A stretch of 64,000 nt of DNA from Saccharibacillus brassicae. GTDB taxonomy: Bacteria; Bacillota; Bacilli; Paenibacillales; Paenibacillaceae. The position numbers were made by a program, and so were the translations under genes. Position 1 is the first letter of the stretch. Every line of letters starts with the position of its first letter. Of the stretch, positions 35,129-44,834 are shown in pieces. Below the pieces are notes generated by a model. That model did no database searches and was not told where the DNA came from. It was given only the letters and a program-made list of their open reading frames with translations. Location of the stretch: contig NZ_CP041217.1 of assembly GCF_006542275.1 (NCBI RefSeq), positions 4,094,501-4,158,500 of the forward strand, read 5' to 3'.

Positions 35129-36037
35129 ATGAGTACATTGGCGAAAAAACACAAAAAAAGCAAATTCAACACCAGCCGGTTGACGGCGCTCGATATTTTC
35201 ATCTTCTTGATCCTGACGCTCGGCGCGCTGTCGATTCTGATTCCGTTCTGGAACGTTATCATGATCTCCTTCGCGACCCAGCGCGAATATGCCGAAAATC
35301 CGCTGCTGATGTGGCCGAAAGAGCCGACGCTCTCGTCCTACAAAGCGCTGTTCGCGGACGGCAGCATCGGTACCGGTTACTGGAACACGATCAAGCTTAT
35401 GGCCGCCGGCCTTCCGCTCAGCCTGTTCCTCACGGTCAGCATGGCGTACGGCCTCAGCCGTCCCAGCTTCCCGGGCAAAAAGCCGATCTTCTTCCTGGTA
35501 CTGTTCACCATGATCTTCAGCGGCGGTATCGTTCCGCTGTACCTGGTCATGAAAGACTTGCATTTGACCGGTTCGCTCTGGGCCGTCATCTTGTCCGGCA
35601 GCTTCAGCGTATTCAACATGATCCTGATGATGAACTATTTCCAGGGCCTGCCGGAATCGCTGATGGAATCGGCAAGACTCGACGGCGCCGGCGAATGGAG
35701 AATCCTCCGTTCGGTCGTGCTGCCGCTGGCCGCGCCGATCATGGCGACGATCGCCCTGTTCTACGGGGTCGCCTTCTGGAACAGCTGGTACGACGCGATG
35801 ATCTTCCTGCGAAAAGCCGAGCAGCTTCCGCTGCAAAACGTGCTGCGGGCGATCATCGTCGAATCGCAGACCAACGCCTCCAACGCCACAAGCGTCGGTC
35901 AGGGCACGGCCCAATCGTTCTCGACCGGGATGAAAATGGCAGCGGTATTCGTCACCATGCTACCGATCATGGCTTTCTTCCCGCTGCTGCAAAAGCACTT
36001 CGCCAAAGGGGTATTGACAGGGGCTATCAAGACCTGA
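35129..36037 (+). CDS. Carbohydrate ABC transporter permease, LplC/YtcP-type
   Basis: A 302-residue second permease subunit. The N-terminal helix region (LDIFIFLILTLGALSILIPF) is followed by the family landmark PEGLPESL-like segment, here QGLPESLMESARLDGAGEWR, the EAA loop contacting the ATPase. The C-terminus MLPIMAFFPLLQKHFAKGVL, then TGAIKT, is typical of CUT1 LplC-like subunits. Start ATG with AAGAGAGGAGAAC upstream, 19 bases after the first permease. Confidence 0.92.
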   Translation: MSTLAKKHKKSKFNTSRLTALDIFIFLILTLGALSILIPFWNVIMISFATQREYAENPLLMWPKEPTLSSYKALFADGSIGTGYWNTIKLMAAGLPLSLFLTVSMAYGLSRPSFPGKKPIFFLVLFTMIFSGGIVPLYLVMKDLHLTGSLWAVILSGSFSVFNMILMMNYFQGLPESLMESARLDGAGEWRILRSVVLPLAAPIMATIALFYGVAFWNSWYDAMIFLRKAEQLPLQNVLRAIIVESQTNASNATSVGQGTAQSFSTGMKMAAVFVTMLPIMAFFPLLQKHFAKGVLTGAIKT

Positions 36038-36108
36038 TCATACGATAGACAAGCTGTACAAGGGGTCAACCGGATTGTCAAAATCCAAACAACAAATGGG
36101 GGTAAAAC

Positions 36109-37716
36109 ATGAAAACGCACAAAATGTTTTCGGTCAAAGGGCTCTTCCTGCTCGCGCTTTCCCTGGTCATGGTACTCGTTACCGCCTGCGGTTCGGGCGG
36201 CGATGCCAAAACGGGCACGGCGGACGAGAAAAACGAAGACGGCACGTACGCGAACAATCTGGAAATTTCCTATGCCAGCGTAACGGACGTTTCCAAAGCG
36301 AAAATGGACGACAAATTCCACAAATTCTTCACCGACAAATTCAATATCACTTGGGATTACAACTATATCGACTGGGATTCGTGGCCGGAAAAAATGCGTC
36401 TCTGGATCAACTCCGGCGACCTTCCGGACTTCGCCAGCTGGAACTACGTGCAGGGCGACGCGATCAATTACATCGACCAGGGCTTGTTCTACAAGTTCCC
36501 GGACGACTGGAAAGAGCGTTGGCCGCAAACGGCAAAAGCGTACGCTTCGACGGGTCTCGGCGAACGTCTCGAAGAAAAAGTCGGCGGCACTTACGTTCTG
36601 CCTAAGCCGGTCTACTTCCAGAACCAGCCTGCCGATCCGCTGCTGAACCAAATCGGCGTTATCGCACTGCGCAAAGACTGGGCGGAAGCGGTCGGATTCG
36701 AACTGAAAGACGCGTACACCGTAACAGAACTGATGGAATACGCGAAACTGGTCAAAGAAAAAGATCCGGGTAAAGTGGGCAAACGCCTGATCCCGATGTC
36801 TTTCAACGCCGGCGACCTGCTGACAGGCTTCATGATGTCGAACAACGAACATTCCCGCGTCGAGTCTGCGTTCTACAAAGGCGAAGACGGCAAGTACACT
36901 TGGGGACCTGCCGACGAGTCCACGCTGACGGGCCTGAAGCTCGCTCAACAAGCGTACAAAGACGGCCTGCTTGATCCGGAATTCTACACCTGGAAAAACA
37001 GCGAAGGCGGAGACGCGTTCAAAGTGACCGGCATCTCCGGCATGAGCGGTCTGGGCGGCCTCGCTTCCTACAGACAAGACATGGATACCGCAATGAAAAA
37101 GAACCTCAAGCTCGACAGCTCCGACGTGGTGCACGAAGCGCTGATCATTGGCGAAGACGGCAAATACCGCAACCTGGAGCAGGTTAACTTCTGGTCGTCG
37201 CTCGTGTTCTCGCCGGACATTTCCCAAGAGAAATTCGAGCGCATCATGGACATGATCGAATACTCGGTGTCGGAAGACGCGCAGCGCATTCTGAACCTGG
37301 GCTTCGAAGGCGAAGACTGGAAAGAAGAAAACGGCGAACTGGTCAGCACGCTGCCGGAAGGCACGACGCTGGAAGACAAATACCCGGGCCGTTTCGAAGG
37401 ACTGTACGTACTGGGCGATGACTTCAGCGTTATCAACCCGGCGATCAAAAAAGCGTTCCGCGAGCGTTCGGTGGAACTGTACAAAGAAAAAGCGGAGCTG
37501 AGCACGCAGGGCGGCGCCATGGCGACTTACGATTGGGACTTCCAGTTGTACACGTCGAGATCGAAAGACCAAGCCAACTTCGACTATGCGACCGAATACG
37601 CCAACCTGATTCTTCAGCCGGGCGATCTGGAAGCGAACTGGAAGAAGTGGGTCGAAAGCAAACAATCCCTCGTCAAGCCGGTGCTCGACGAACTGAACAA
37701 AGAATTCGCACAGTAA
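36109..37716 (+). CDS. Extracellular solute-binding lipoprotein, probable 1,2-beta-oligoglucan receptor
   Basis: A 535-residue substrate receptor. A lipoprotein signal peptide ends with the lipobox LVTAC (Cys near residue 27), followed by a Gly/Ser/Asp linker. The mature part is rich in Trp and acidic residues (DYNYIDWDSWPEKMRLWINS, FASWNYVQGDAINYIDQG), consistent with a large sugar-binding cleft of family-1 type proteins. Codon use shows strong AAA/GAA/CTG bias suggesting high expression. Its position before GH3 and GH94 genes matches the receptor gene of the Listeria innocua sophorooligosaccharide locus (lin1841). Substrate assignment is by synteny. Confidence 0.85.
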   Translation: MKTHKMFSVKGLFLLALSLVMVLVTACGSGGDAKTGTADEKNEDGTYANNLEISYASVTDVSKAKMDDKFHKFFTDKFNITWDYNYIDWDSWPEKMRLWINSGDLPDFASWNYVQGDAINYIDQGLFYKFPDDWKERWPQTAKAYASTGLGERLEEKVGGTYVLPKPVYFQNQPADPLLNQIGVIALRKDWAEAVGFELKDAYTVTELMEYAKLVKEKDPGKVGKRLIPMSFNAGDLLTGFMMSNNEHSRVESAFYKGEDGKYTWGPADESTLTGLKLAQQAYKDGLLDPEFYTWKNSEGGDAFKVTGISGMSGLGGLASYRQDMDTAMKKNLKLDSSDVVHEALIIGEDGKYRNLEQVNFWSSLVFSPDISQEKFERIMDMIEYSVSEDAQRILNLGFEGEDWKEENGELVSTLPEGTTLEDKYPGRFEGLYVLGDDFSVINPAIKKAFRERSVELYKEKAELSTQGGAMATYDWDFQLYTSRSKDQANFDYATEYANLILQPGDLEANWKKWVESKQSLVKPVLDELNKEFAQ

Positions 37717-37779
37717 GAGCTTCATAACGCTTCAATCCGGGTCCGGCAGGCTTAGCGCCGGCCGGCCCGGTCTTAGGAC

Positions 37780-37823
37780 AAACCCGGTGCGCGCGGAGTT
37801 TCCGCACGGACCGGGTTTTCTTC
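37780..37823 (+). terminator. Intrinsic terminator after the binding-protein gene
   Basis: AAACCCGGT and ACCGGGTTT arms with an inner GCGGAGTTTCCGC hairpin, followed by TCTTCTT. It may end most transcripts and give the receptor a higher level than the enzymes. Confidence 0.75.
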
Positions 37824-37834
37824 TTCTAGGGCAT

Positions 37835-37869
37835 GTACGCAAACGTTTGAATGTTTCCGGTTTGCGTAC
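37835..37869 (+). promoter_or_regulatory. Operator-like palindrome and 10-bp inverted repeat before the GH3 gene
   Basis: GTACGCAAAC (37835-37844) and GTTTGCGTAC (37860-37869) form a perfect 10-bp inverted repeat. Inside its left part CAAACGTTTG (37840-37849) is itself a palindrome with the LacI/CcpA-type core. It probably binds one of the two LacI proteins or CcpA. Confidence 0.6.
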
Positions 37870-37929
37870 GCGCCGTAAATGAGGAAATTAGCGCGACCCA
37901 TTATATTTTGAAGGCTTGGAGGACTCGGT

Positions 37930-40098
37930 ATGGACAATCAGCAACTTCTCGGCCTGATCGACAAGATGACGCTCGAAGAAAAAATCGCTCAACTGGTCCA
38001 GCTGGCCGCTCCTTTCTATGAAGGCGCGGACGATGAAGGCCAAATTACCGGACCGATGCAGGCGATGGGAATCACCGATTCCATGGTCGCAAGCAGCGGC
38101 TCCATTCTCGGCTATGCGGGAGCGGCCGGCGCGATCGCCGTGCAGGAAGCGCATCTCGCCAAAAATCCGCACGGTATCCCGCTGCTGTTCATGGCGGACA
38201 TCGTGCACGGATTCAAGACCATTTTCCCTGTGCCGCTTGCGATCGGCTGTTCGTGGGATACGGAACTGGCCGAACGCAGCGCGGAGATCGCGGCGCGCGA
38301 AGCGGCCGTCTCCGGTATCCACGTGACGTTCGCGCCGATGGTCGACCTGGTGCGCGATCCCCGCTGGGGCCGCGTGATGGAATCGACGGGCGAAGACCCG
38401 TACCTGAACAGCTTGTTCGCCCGCGCGTTCGTGCGCGGACTGCAGGGCGACGATTTGCAGGCCGAAGCCGAGCGCGTCGCCGCCTGCGTGAAGCATTTTG
38501 CCGCCTACGGCGCTTCGGAAGCCGGCCGCGACTATAACACGGTCGATCTGTCCGAACGCCAGCTGCGCGAATATTATTTGCCGGCTTACAAAGCCGCGCT
38601 CGACGAAGGCTGCGAAATGGTCATGACTTCGTTCAATACGATCGACGGCATTCCGGCCAGCGCCAACGAGAAATTGATGCGCGATCTGCTGCGCGAAGAA
38701 TGGAAATTCGACGGCGTACTGATCTCCGATTGGGGCGCCGTGAAAGAGCTCATTCCGCACGGCGTCGCCGAAGACGAACGCGAAGCGGCTTACCGGGCTA
38801 TTCGCGCCGGCGTCGATATCGAGATGATGACGGCCTGCTACGTACACGAACTGCCGGAACTGGTTCGCGGCGGACAAGTGGACGAAGCGCTGGTCGACGA
38901 ATCGGTGCTGCGCATTCTCCAGCTCAAGAACAAGCTGGGATTGTTCGAGCGTCCGCACCGCGGCGCGAATCCGGAGCGCGAAGCGGAAGTGGTGTTCAGC
39001 CGCGAGCACCGCGAAGCGGCTTACGAGCTGGCGACGAAATCGACCGTCCTGCTCAAGAACGACGGCGTACTGCCGATCCGGCCGGAAGCCAAAGTCGCCC
39101 TGATCGGTCCGTTCGCCAACAGCGGCGATATTCTCGGCCCGTGGTCGTGGAGCGGTTCGACCGAAGACGCGGTCCGGTTGGACGGCGCGCTCGCCGAACG
39201 GCTCGGCGCCGGGAATCTGATCGTCGCCGAAGGCTGCGGCATCGAGAGCGGCACGGAGCAGCAGCTGCGCGAAGCGCTCGAAGCGGCCGTGCAGGCCGAC
39301 GTGATCGTGCTTGCGCTCGGCGAAGCGTCCGAGATGAGCGGCGAAGCCGGCTGCCGGACGGATATCCGCCTGCCGCAGGCGCAGCTGGAACTCGTCGCGC
39401 TTATCGCCGAGCTGCGCAAGCCTACGGCGGCCGTCCTGTTCAACGGACGCCCGCTCGACCTGCACGGCGTCTACGACAAGCTCGGCGCCGTCGTCGAAGC
39501 GTGGTTCCCGGGCAGCGAAGGCGGCGCGGCGGTCGCGGACATTCTGATCGGCGCGGTCAACCCGTCCGCCCGTCTGAGCATGTCGTTCCCGCATTCCGTC
39601 GGCCAGGTGCCGGTGTATTACAACCATTTCAACACGGGACGTCCGCTCGGAGCGGACGATGCCCAGGTGCGCTACGTGTCGCAGTATCTCGACGCACCGA
39701 ACGACCCGCTGCTGCCGTTCGGCTTCGGCTTGTCGTACACGACGTTCGAGTACGGCAGCCTCAAGCTGTCGTCGGACAAGCTGCCGGGCGATTCCCGCCT
39801 GACCGTCAGCATCGACGTGACCAATACCGGCGAACGCGCCGGCACCGAGACCGTGCAGCTGTATATTCGCGATATCGCGGGCGAAGTGGTGCGTCCGGTG
39901 CGCGAATTGAAAGGCTTCGTCAAGCTGGATCTGGCGCCGGGCGAAGTGGGAACCGCGGTCTTCACCCTCGGCGAAGAACAGCTGCGTTACCACCATGCGG
40001 ACTTGAGCTTCAAAAGCGATCCCGGCCGCTTCGACGTCTTCGTCGGCCGCAGCAGTCTCGATACGCAGCAAGGTTCTTTCGTACTGACGAACGCCTGA
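37930..40098 (+). CDS. GH3 beta-glucosidase, probably acting on 1,2-beta-glucooligosaccharides
   Basis: A 722-residue cytosolic enzyme with no signal peptide. The GH3 N-terminal barrel holds the substrate loop DIVHGFKTIFPVPLA, APMVDLVRDPRWGRVMESTG, the KHFAAYG element and the nucleophile aspartate in GVLISDWGAVKEL (near residue 270). The alpha/beta sandwich and a C-terminal fibronectin-III-like domain (FGFGLSYTTFEYG, then TVSIDVTNTGERAGTETVQL) follow. Gene order and length fit the Listeria sophorose-preferring GH3 (Lin1840 type), which trims short 1,2-beta-glucans. The specificity is inferred from neighbours; the family is certain. Confidence 0.93.
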   Translation: MDNQQLLGLIDKMTLEEKIAQLVQLAAPFYEGADDEGQITGPMQAMGITDSMVASSGSILGYAGAAGAIAVQEAHLAKNPHGIPLLFMADIVHGFKTIFPVPLAIGCSWDTELAERSAEIAAREAAVSGIHVTFAPMVDLVRDPRWGRVMESTGEDPYLNSLFARAFVRGLQGDDLQAEAERVAACVKHFAAYGASEAGRDYNTVDLSERQLREYYLPAYKAALDEGCEMVMTSFNTIDGIPASANEKLMRDLLREEWKFDGVLISDWGAVKELIPHGVAEDEREAAYRAIRAGVDIEMMTACYVHELPELVRGGQVDEALVDESVLRILQLKNKLGLFERPHRGANPEREAEVVFSREHREAAYELATKSTVLLKNDGVLPIRPEAKVALIGPFANSGDILGPWSWSGSTEDAVRLDGALAERLGAGNLIVAEGCGIESGTEQQLREALEAAVQADVIVLALGEASEMSGEAGCRTDIRLPQAQLELVALIAELRKPTAAVLFNGRPLDLHGVYDKLGAVVEAWFPGSEGGAAVADILIGAVNPSARLSMSFPHSVGQVPVYYNHFNTGRPLGADDAQVRYVSQYLDAPNDPLLPFGFGLSYTTFEYGSLKLSSDKLPGDSRLTVSIDVTNTGERAGTETVQLYIRDIAGEVVRPVRELKGFVKLDLAPGEVGTAVFTLGEEQLRYHHADLSFKSDPGRFDVFVGRSSLDTQQGSFVLTNA

Positions 40099-40147
40099 CT
40101 TTCTTTTTACAGATAAAAAAACGATGGATATAGGAGTGAACTCATTC

Positions 40148-43100
40148 ATGACGACTCTCGCAAACCCCAATTCGAAATTCAGCGTTCAGGCGGGAAGCCT
40201 GAACTTCACCTTCTGGCCGAGCGGCGACCTTTACCGGGCGCTCGGAGGCCAAACGATGCTCAACCAGCTGCTGTCGAGCCCGCTCGACGGTTCGCTCAAT
40301 AACCTGTACCTGCGGTTCCACCGCGAATCCGGCATCTCGTTCTACCCGCTGCTCGGGATTGCTTCCGGCAGCTCCGTTAGCCGCGGCGCCAAGCGCGTCG
40401 TCTGGGAAGGCCGCGCAGAGAACGTCGAATACACCGTCACCTTCACCGTCACGGACCGCGACGTCTGGTTCTGGGACGTGCAGACGCGCGGCGAAGGCGT
40501 CAATATCGACGTCGTCTACGGCCAGGACGTCGGCAACGCCGATCCGGGCGCGGTGCGCAGCAACGAAGCTTATCTGTCGCAGTACATCGACCACACGGTG
40601 TTCGAAGACGAGAGCAAAGGCTACGTCGTCTGCTCCCGCCAGAACCAACCGCAGGGCGGCGCTTTCCCGTACATGCAGCAGGGTTCGCTGACGCGCGCGG
40701 CCGGCTACTCGACCGACGGCTTCCAGTTCTTCGGCAAATCGTACAAAGAAACCAATGTGCCGGAATCGCTGACGCAGGGCAAGCTTGCGAACCGGGTCTA
40801 CCAATACGAATTCGCCTATACGGCGCTGCAATCCGAATTGGTCGCGTTGAGCGGCGAAGCGCGCTTCGTCTTCTACGGCCTGCACCGCGCCGACCATCCG
40901 TCGGCGATCTCGGAGCTTGAATACGCGGGCGACGTGCAGTCCGCCTGGGAAGCGTACGAAGCCGAAGCGGCGGGCGAGCTTTCATCGCTCCCGCCGGTCT
41001 CGATCAAAGCGTCGATCGGCGAACCGCTGCAGACGCTCGACCTGACGGAAGACGAAGTGGCGAACCTGTTCCCGAACCGGTACCAGGAAGAACGCGAGAA
41101 CGGCAAACTGCTCGCTTTCTTCACGGACACGTACGAACATATCGTCCTGAAGGAAAAAGAGCGCCTCGTCGAGCGTCCGCACGGCCATATCCTCATGAGC
41201 GGCGGCAACGTGGAATTCGGCGTACCGGTGCTTGCAAGCACGTCTTACATGTACGGCGTGTTCAATTCGCAGGTCGTGCTCGGCAACACCAACTTCAACA
41301 AAATGATGAGCAATATGCGCAGCGCGCTTAACGTGCCGAAAACGGCCGGCCAGCGCATCTACGTCGAAGTCGAAGGACAATATCGCCTGCTGACGATGCC
41401 GTCGCTGTTCGAGATCGGTTTCAACTACGTGCGCTGGACGTACAAGACCGAAGCCGACACGCTGATCGTCACGGCGTTCACGACCGTGGACAGCCCGGAA
41501 GTGCGCCTGAGTGTCAGCTCGCAGAGCGGAACGGCTTACCGCTACCTCGTCACGACGCAGATCACGATGAACGTGAACGAATACGAATTCCCGCTGCATA
41601 TGACGGAGCAGGGCGGCGTGCTGACGTTTAAGGCCGACACGGCTTCGCTCAGCGCGACTTCGTACCCGAACCTTGCGTTCCGCATGAAGGTCGACGGAGC
41701 GACCAGCTCGATCGGCGACGAGACGATGCTGGCCGAAGGAATCGACCCGGGCGACGCTTCGCTCGTGACGCTTGCGATCGAGCCGAGCGCGAACTGGACG
41801 CTGACGGTGCAAGGGTCGCTTGACGGCACGGAACTTCCTTTTGCCCAGCGTTCGGTAGAAGAAGAAGCCGTCAAGTACCGTGCTTTCTACAAAGACGTCA
41901 TGAACGGGTTCAACCTGTCCAAAGACGGCAGCAGCACCAACGAAGAACTGTTCAAAGTCAACGCGCTCGCCTGGTGGTACACGCATAACATGCTCGTCCA
42001 CTATTCCTCCCCGCACGGCCTGGAACAGTACGGCGGAGCGGCGTGGGGAACGCGCGACGTCTGCCAGGGACCGGTCGAATACTTCATGGCGACGCAGAAA
42101 TACGGACAGGTCAAAGACATTCTGAAGACCGTCTATTCGCACCAGTACGAAGACGACGGCGCCTGGCCGCAGTGGTTCATGTTCGACAAGTATTTCGCGA
42201 TCCAGCAGGAAGAAAGCCACGGCGACATCATCGTCTGGCCGCTTAAAGTGCTGGGCGATTATTTGAAAACGACGCGGGACTTCGGCATTTTGTCGGAAAA
42301 AGTGCCGTACACGGTCAAGCACGAGTTCGGCTTCACGGAAGACGAACATACGATTCTGGATCATGCCAAAAAGGAAATCGCCTATATCAAAAACAATTTC
42401 CTGCACGACACGTTCCTGTCTTCGTACGGCGACGGCGACTGGGACGACACGCTCCAGCCGGCGAACGCGCAGCTCAAGCAGTACATGGTGAGCAGCTGGA
42501 CGGTCGCGCTGACGTACCAAACGGTCAACGTGCTGTCTTCCGCGCTTGAAGGCGCCGATGCGGCGTTCGCGCAGGAATTGGCCGAGATGGCCGAAGGCAT
42601 CCGCGCCGACTTCGGACGCTATATGCTGAACACGGACGTCATTCCGGGCTTCGTGTACATGGAAGAAGCGGACAAGCCCAAGCCGATGCTGCATCCGAGC
42701 GACACGGAAACGGGCATCTCCTACCGCCTGCTGCCGATGACGCGCAGCATGATCGGGGAACTGCTCACACCCGAACAGGCGCAAGCGCATTACGAACTGA
42801 TCAAGCGCGAGTTCTACTGCCCGGACGGCGTACGCCTCATGAACCGTCCGGCTCAATACGCGGGCGGCGTCAGCACCCACTTCAAGCGCGCCGAGCAGGC
42901 GTCGAACTTCGGCCGCGAGATCGGATTGCAGTACGTGCATGCCCATATCCGCTACGTGGAAGCGATGGCGAAGCTGGGACTTTCCGACGAGACGTGGAAC
43001 GGCCTCGCGATCATCAATCCGATCGGCATTCAGGACGTCGTGCCGAACGCGGAGCTGCGCCAGAGCAACTCGTACTTCAGCAGCTCGGACGGCAAGTTCA

Positions 43101-43501
43101 ACGACCGGTACGAAGCGCAGGAGCGCTTCGGCGAACTGAAAAGCGGCGACGTGGCCGTCAAGGGCGGATGGAGAATCTATTCCAGCGGTCCCGGAATCTA
43201 CATGAACCAGCTGATCGGCAACGTGCTCGGCATCCGTCAGGAAGGCGGAGACCTGGTCGTCGATCCGGTTCTGCCGGCTTCGCTTGACGGAATGAACTTC
43301 GATTTCAGCTACGACGGCATTCCGGCGACGTTCGTGTACCGCATCGGTACGGACGTATCGGGTGTCGTGAAATTGAACGGCCGGGAAATCGGCGAGCGGG
43401 TAGGCGACAACCGCTACCGCGAAGGCGGAATCCGCATCGCGCGGGCCGATTTTGAAGCCGCGGCCGCCAAAGATCGCAACATTATCGAAATTTTCGTGTA
43501 A
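40148..43501 (+). CDS. GH94 phosphorylase, probable 1,2-beta-oligoglucan phosphorylase (SOGP)
   Basis: A 1117-residue cytosolic protein. The N-terminal half is beta-sandwich-like (about 1-560). The C-terminal half is an (alpha/alpha)6 barrel with GLEQYGGAAWGTRDVCQGP, YEDDGAWPQWFMFDKYF and the GH94 acid-containing SSYGDGDWDDTLQPAN near residue 765. A C-terminal cap follows. Length, the DWDD version of the motif and the GH3/binding-protein neighbours match the 1,2-beta-oligoglucan phosphorylases of Listeria innocua (Lin1839) and Lachnoclostridium. Those release alpha-glucose 1-phosphate from sophorooligosaccharides. ATG 40148 lies nine bases after AGGAGTGA. Other GH94 specificities cannot be excluded. 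Confidence 0.85.
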   Translation: MTTLANPNSKFSVQAGSLNFTFWPSGDLYRALGGQTMLNQLLSSPLDGSLNNLYLRFHRESGISFYPLLGIASGSSVSRGAKRVVWEGRAENVEYTVTFTVTDRDVWFWDVQTRGEGVNIDVVYGQDVGNADPGAVRSNEAYLSQYIDHTVFEDESKGYVVCSRQNQPQGGAFPYMQQGSLTRAAGYSTDGFQFFGKSYKETNVPESLTQGKLANRVYQYEFAYTALQSELVALSGEARFVFYGLHRADHPSAISELEYAGDVQSAWEAYEAEAAGELSSLPPVSIKASIGEPLQTLDLTEDEVANLFPNRYQEERENGKLLAFFTDTYEHIVLKEKERLVERPHGHILMSGGNVEFGVPVLASTSYMYGVFNSQVVLGNTNFNKMMSNMRSALNVPKTAGQRIYVEVEGQYRLLTMPSLFEIGFNYVRWTYKTEADTLIVTAFTTVDSPEVRLSVSSQSGTAYRYLVTTQITMNVNEYEFPLHMTEQGGVLTFKADTASLSATSYPNLAFRMKVDGATSSIGDETMLAEGIDPGDASLVTLAIEPSANWTLTVQGSLDGTELPFAQRSVEEEAVKYRAFYKDVMNGFNLSKDGSSTNEELFKVNALAWWYTHNMLVHYSSPHGLEQYGGAAWGTRDVCQGPVEYFMATQKYGQVKDILKTVYSHQYEDDGAWPQWFMFDKYFAIQQEESHGDIIVWPLKVLGDYLKTTRDFGILSEKVPYTVKHEFGFTEDEHTILDHAKKEIAYIKNNFLHDTFLSSYGDGDWDDTLQPANAQLKQYMVSSWTVALTYQTVNVLSSALEGADAAFAQELAEMAEGIRADFGRYMLNTDVIPGFVYMEEADKPKPMLHPSDTETGISYRLLPMTRSMIGELLTPEQAQAHYELIKREFYCPDGVRLMNRPAQYAGGVSTHFKRAEQASNFGREIGLQYVHAHIRYVEAMAKLGLSDETWNGLAIINPIGIQDVVPNAELRQSNSYFSSSDGKFNDRYEAQERFGELKSGDVAVKGGWRIYSSGPGIYMNQLIGNVLGIRQEGGDLVVDPVLPASLDGMNFDFSYDGIPATFVYRIGTDVSGVVKLNGREIGERVGDNRYREGGIRIARADFEAAAAKDRNIIEIFV

Positions 43502-43513
43502 TATTATAGAAAA

Positions 43514-43547
43514 ACAACGGGGCGATCTTGACGGATCGCCTTTGTTG
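43514..43547 (+). terminator. Probable intrinsic terminator after GH94
   Basis: ACAACGGGGCGATC / GATCGCCTTTGTTGT with loop TTGACG. The T-rich side is part of the stem, so strength is uncertain. Confidence 0.6.
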
Positions 43548-43600
43548 TCTGTTATATGGGTATAAGAAGTAAAAGGCAACCAGACAGGGGAGCGAGTGGA

Positions 43601-44587
43601 TTGGTCAGTATCAAGGATATCGCCAAAAAGGCAGGAGTATCGATTTCAACGGTGTCTTACGCGTTAAACGGCAGCAGCAAGGTGACGGACGAGACCAGTT
43701 CGCGCATTCTGGCGATCGCCGAGGAACTGCATTACGTGCCGAACGCCGCGGCGCGCACGCTGAAGAAGCGAGAATCCCGCATCATTGGCGTATTCTTGAC
43801 GGATTTCCGCGGCGACGTGTACGGCGATCTGCTGGACGGGGTCAAGCGCGTGCTCAATCGCGAAGGGTACGACATGATCGTGTGCAGCGGCATGCAATCG
43901 CACCGCATGCTGCCCGAGCGAATGATCGACGGCGCGATTATTCTCGATTCGGGATTCGGCAGCGAAGAGATTTTGCGGTACGCGGACCGCGGACACCGGA
44001 TCGTGGTACTGGACCGCGAATTGATTCATCCGAACATCAACCGCGTGCTGCTCGACAACCAGGCGGGCGCGGAAGCGGCGATGAACCATCTGCTGGACCG
44101 CGGACACCGCAATCTCTATGTCGTGACCGGGCCGGAAGATTCGTACGATTCGAATCAACGCCTTGCGGCTGTGCGGCAGATGGCGGAAGCGCGGCCCGAC
44201 GTCCGCCTGACCGAAATTCGCAGCAATTTCGAGAAGCAGGGCGGCGAAGTCGCGGCGCGGCAGATCGTCGACGAGTACGACGGTCCGGTCGCGGTCTTCT
44301 GTCTCAACGACGAGATGGCGGTCGGCATTAGCAATGCGCTGAACGGTACCGAACTCAAAATCGGCGAGCAGGTTCACCTGATCGGCTTCGACAATATCGA
44401 GCTCGCCAAATATTTGCAGCCGAGACTTGCGACCGTCGATTATTCGCGGCCCAAATGGGGCGCGGCGGCCGCCGAACACCTGCTCAACATCCTGTCCGGC
44501 GATTCCGTCGAACACGAACGGATGCAGGTCCGCCTGATCGAAGGCGGATCGGTCGGTCCGGCGCCTGAGCACCGCCCCGTCGACTGA
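43601..44587 (+). CDS. LacI-family transcriptional regulator, distal gene of the oligoglucan locus
   Basis: A 328-residue repressor with HTH VSIKDIAKKAGVSISTVSYA at the very N-terminus, the hinge helix PNAAARTLKKRESRIIG, and a sugar-sensing domain (LDRGHRNLYVVTGPEDSYDS, HLIGFDNIELAKYLQPRLAT). I place the start at TTG 43601 because it directly precedes the HTH and is about nine bases after AGGGGA; the ATG at 43556 would add 15 residues without a site. Two different LacI proteins bracket the locus, as in other SOGP loci. They may sense different oligomers or divide control between uptake and enzyme genes. Confidence 0.88.
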   Translation: MVSIKDIAKKAGVSISTVSYALNGSSKVTDETSSRILAIAEELHYVPNAAARTLKKRESRIIGVFLTDFRGDVYGDLLDGVKRVLNREGYDMIVCSGMQSHRMLPERMIDGAIILDSGFGSEEILRYADRGHRIVVLDRELIHPNINRVLLDNQAGAEAAMNHLLDRGHRNLYVVTGPEDSYDSNQRLAAVRQMAEARPDVRLTEIRSNFEKQGGEVAARQIVDEYDGPVAVFCLNDEMAVGISNALNGTELKIGEQVHLIGFDNIELAKYLQPRLATVDYSRPKWGAAAAEHLLNILSGDSVEHERMQVRLIEGGSVGPAPEHRPVD

Positions 44588-44674
44588 ACGTTTGTCCGGC
44601 GCCGCTTTTCGGCCGTGATCCGGCCATGCGCCTGCCGTGCGTCGGCCGTACGCCGATCCTGCGTTTCGGAACCC

Positions 44675-44706
44675 AAGCGTCTTTCCTTCCGGGGAAAGGC
44701 GCTTTT
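44675..44706 (+). terminator. Intrinsic terminator of the distal lacI
   Basis: AAGCGTCTTTCC / GGAAAGGCGCTT stem with one mismatch, loop TTCCGG-like, followed by TTCGTTT. Bases 44707-44834 show no further feature. Confidence 0.7.
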
Positions 44707-44834
44707 CGTTTGCCGGGATACGCAACTCCGGAGCTTGACCGGAGTGCGAGATTTGAATAGCCCGGCAGCGCTGTGTTTAAATGGAAGCAGCAGGTGAACC
44801 TCAGACGAGAGATGCGCGAAAGGCAGGAGAGACA

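Noticed and set aside
40982-43579. An 865-codon open frame on the minus strand opposite the GH94 gene
   Set aside because: It is the mirror of a GC-rich coding sequence with strong third-position bias, has no family motif or ribosome site, and the plus-strand protein is clearly real. The same applies to long minus frames opposite the GH3 gene (37888-40170), the VWA genes (26483-29035) and nfo.
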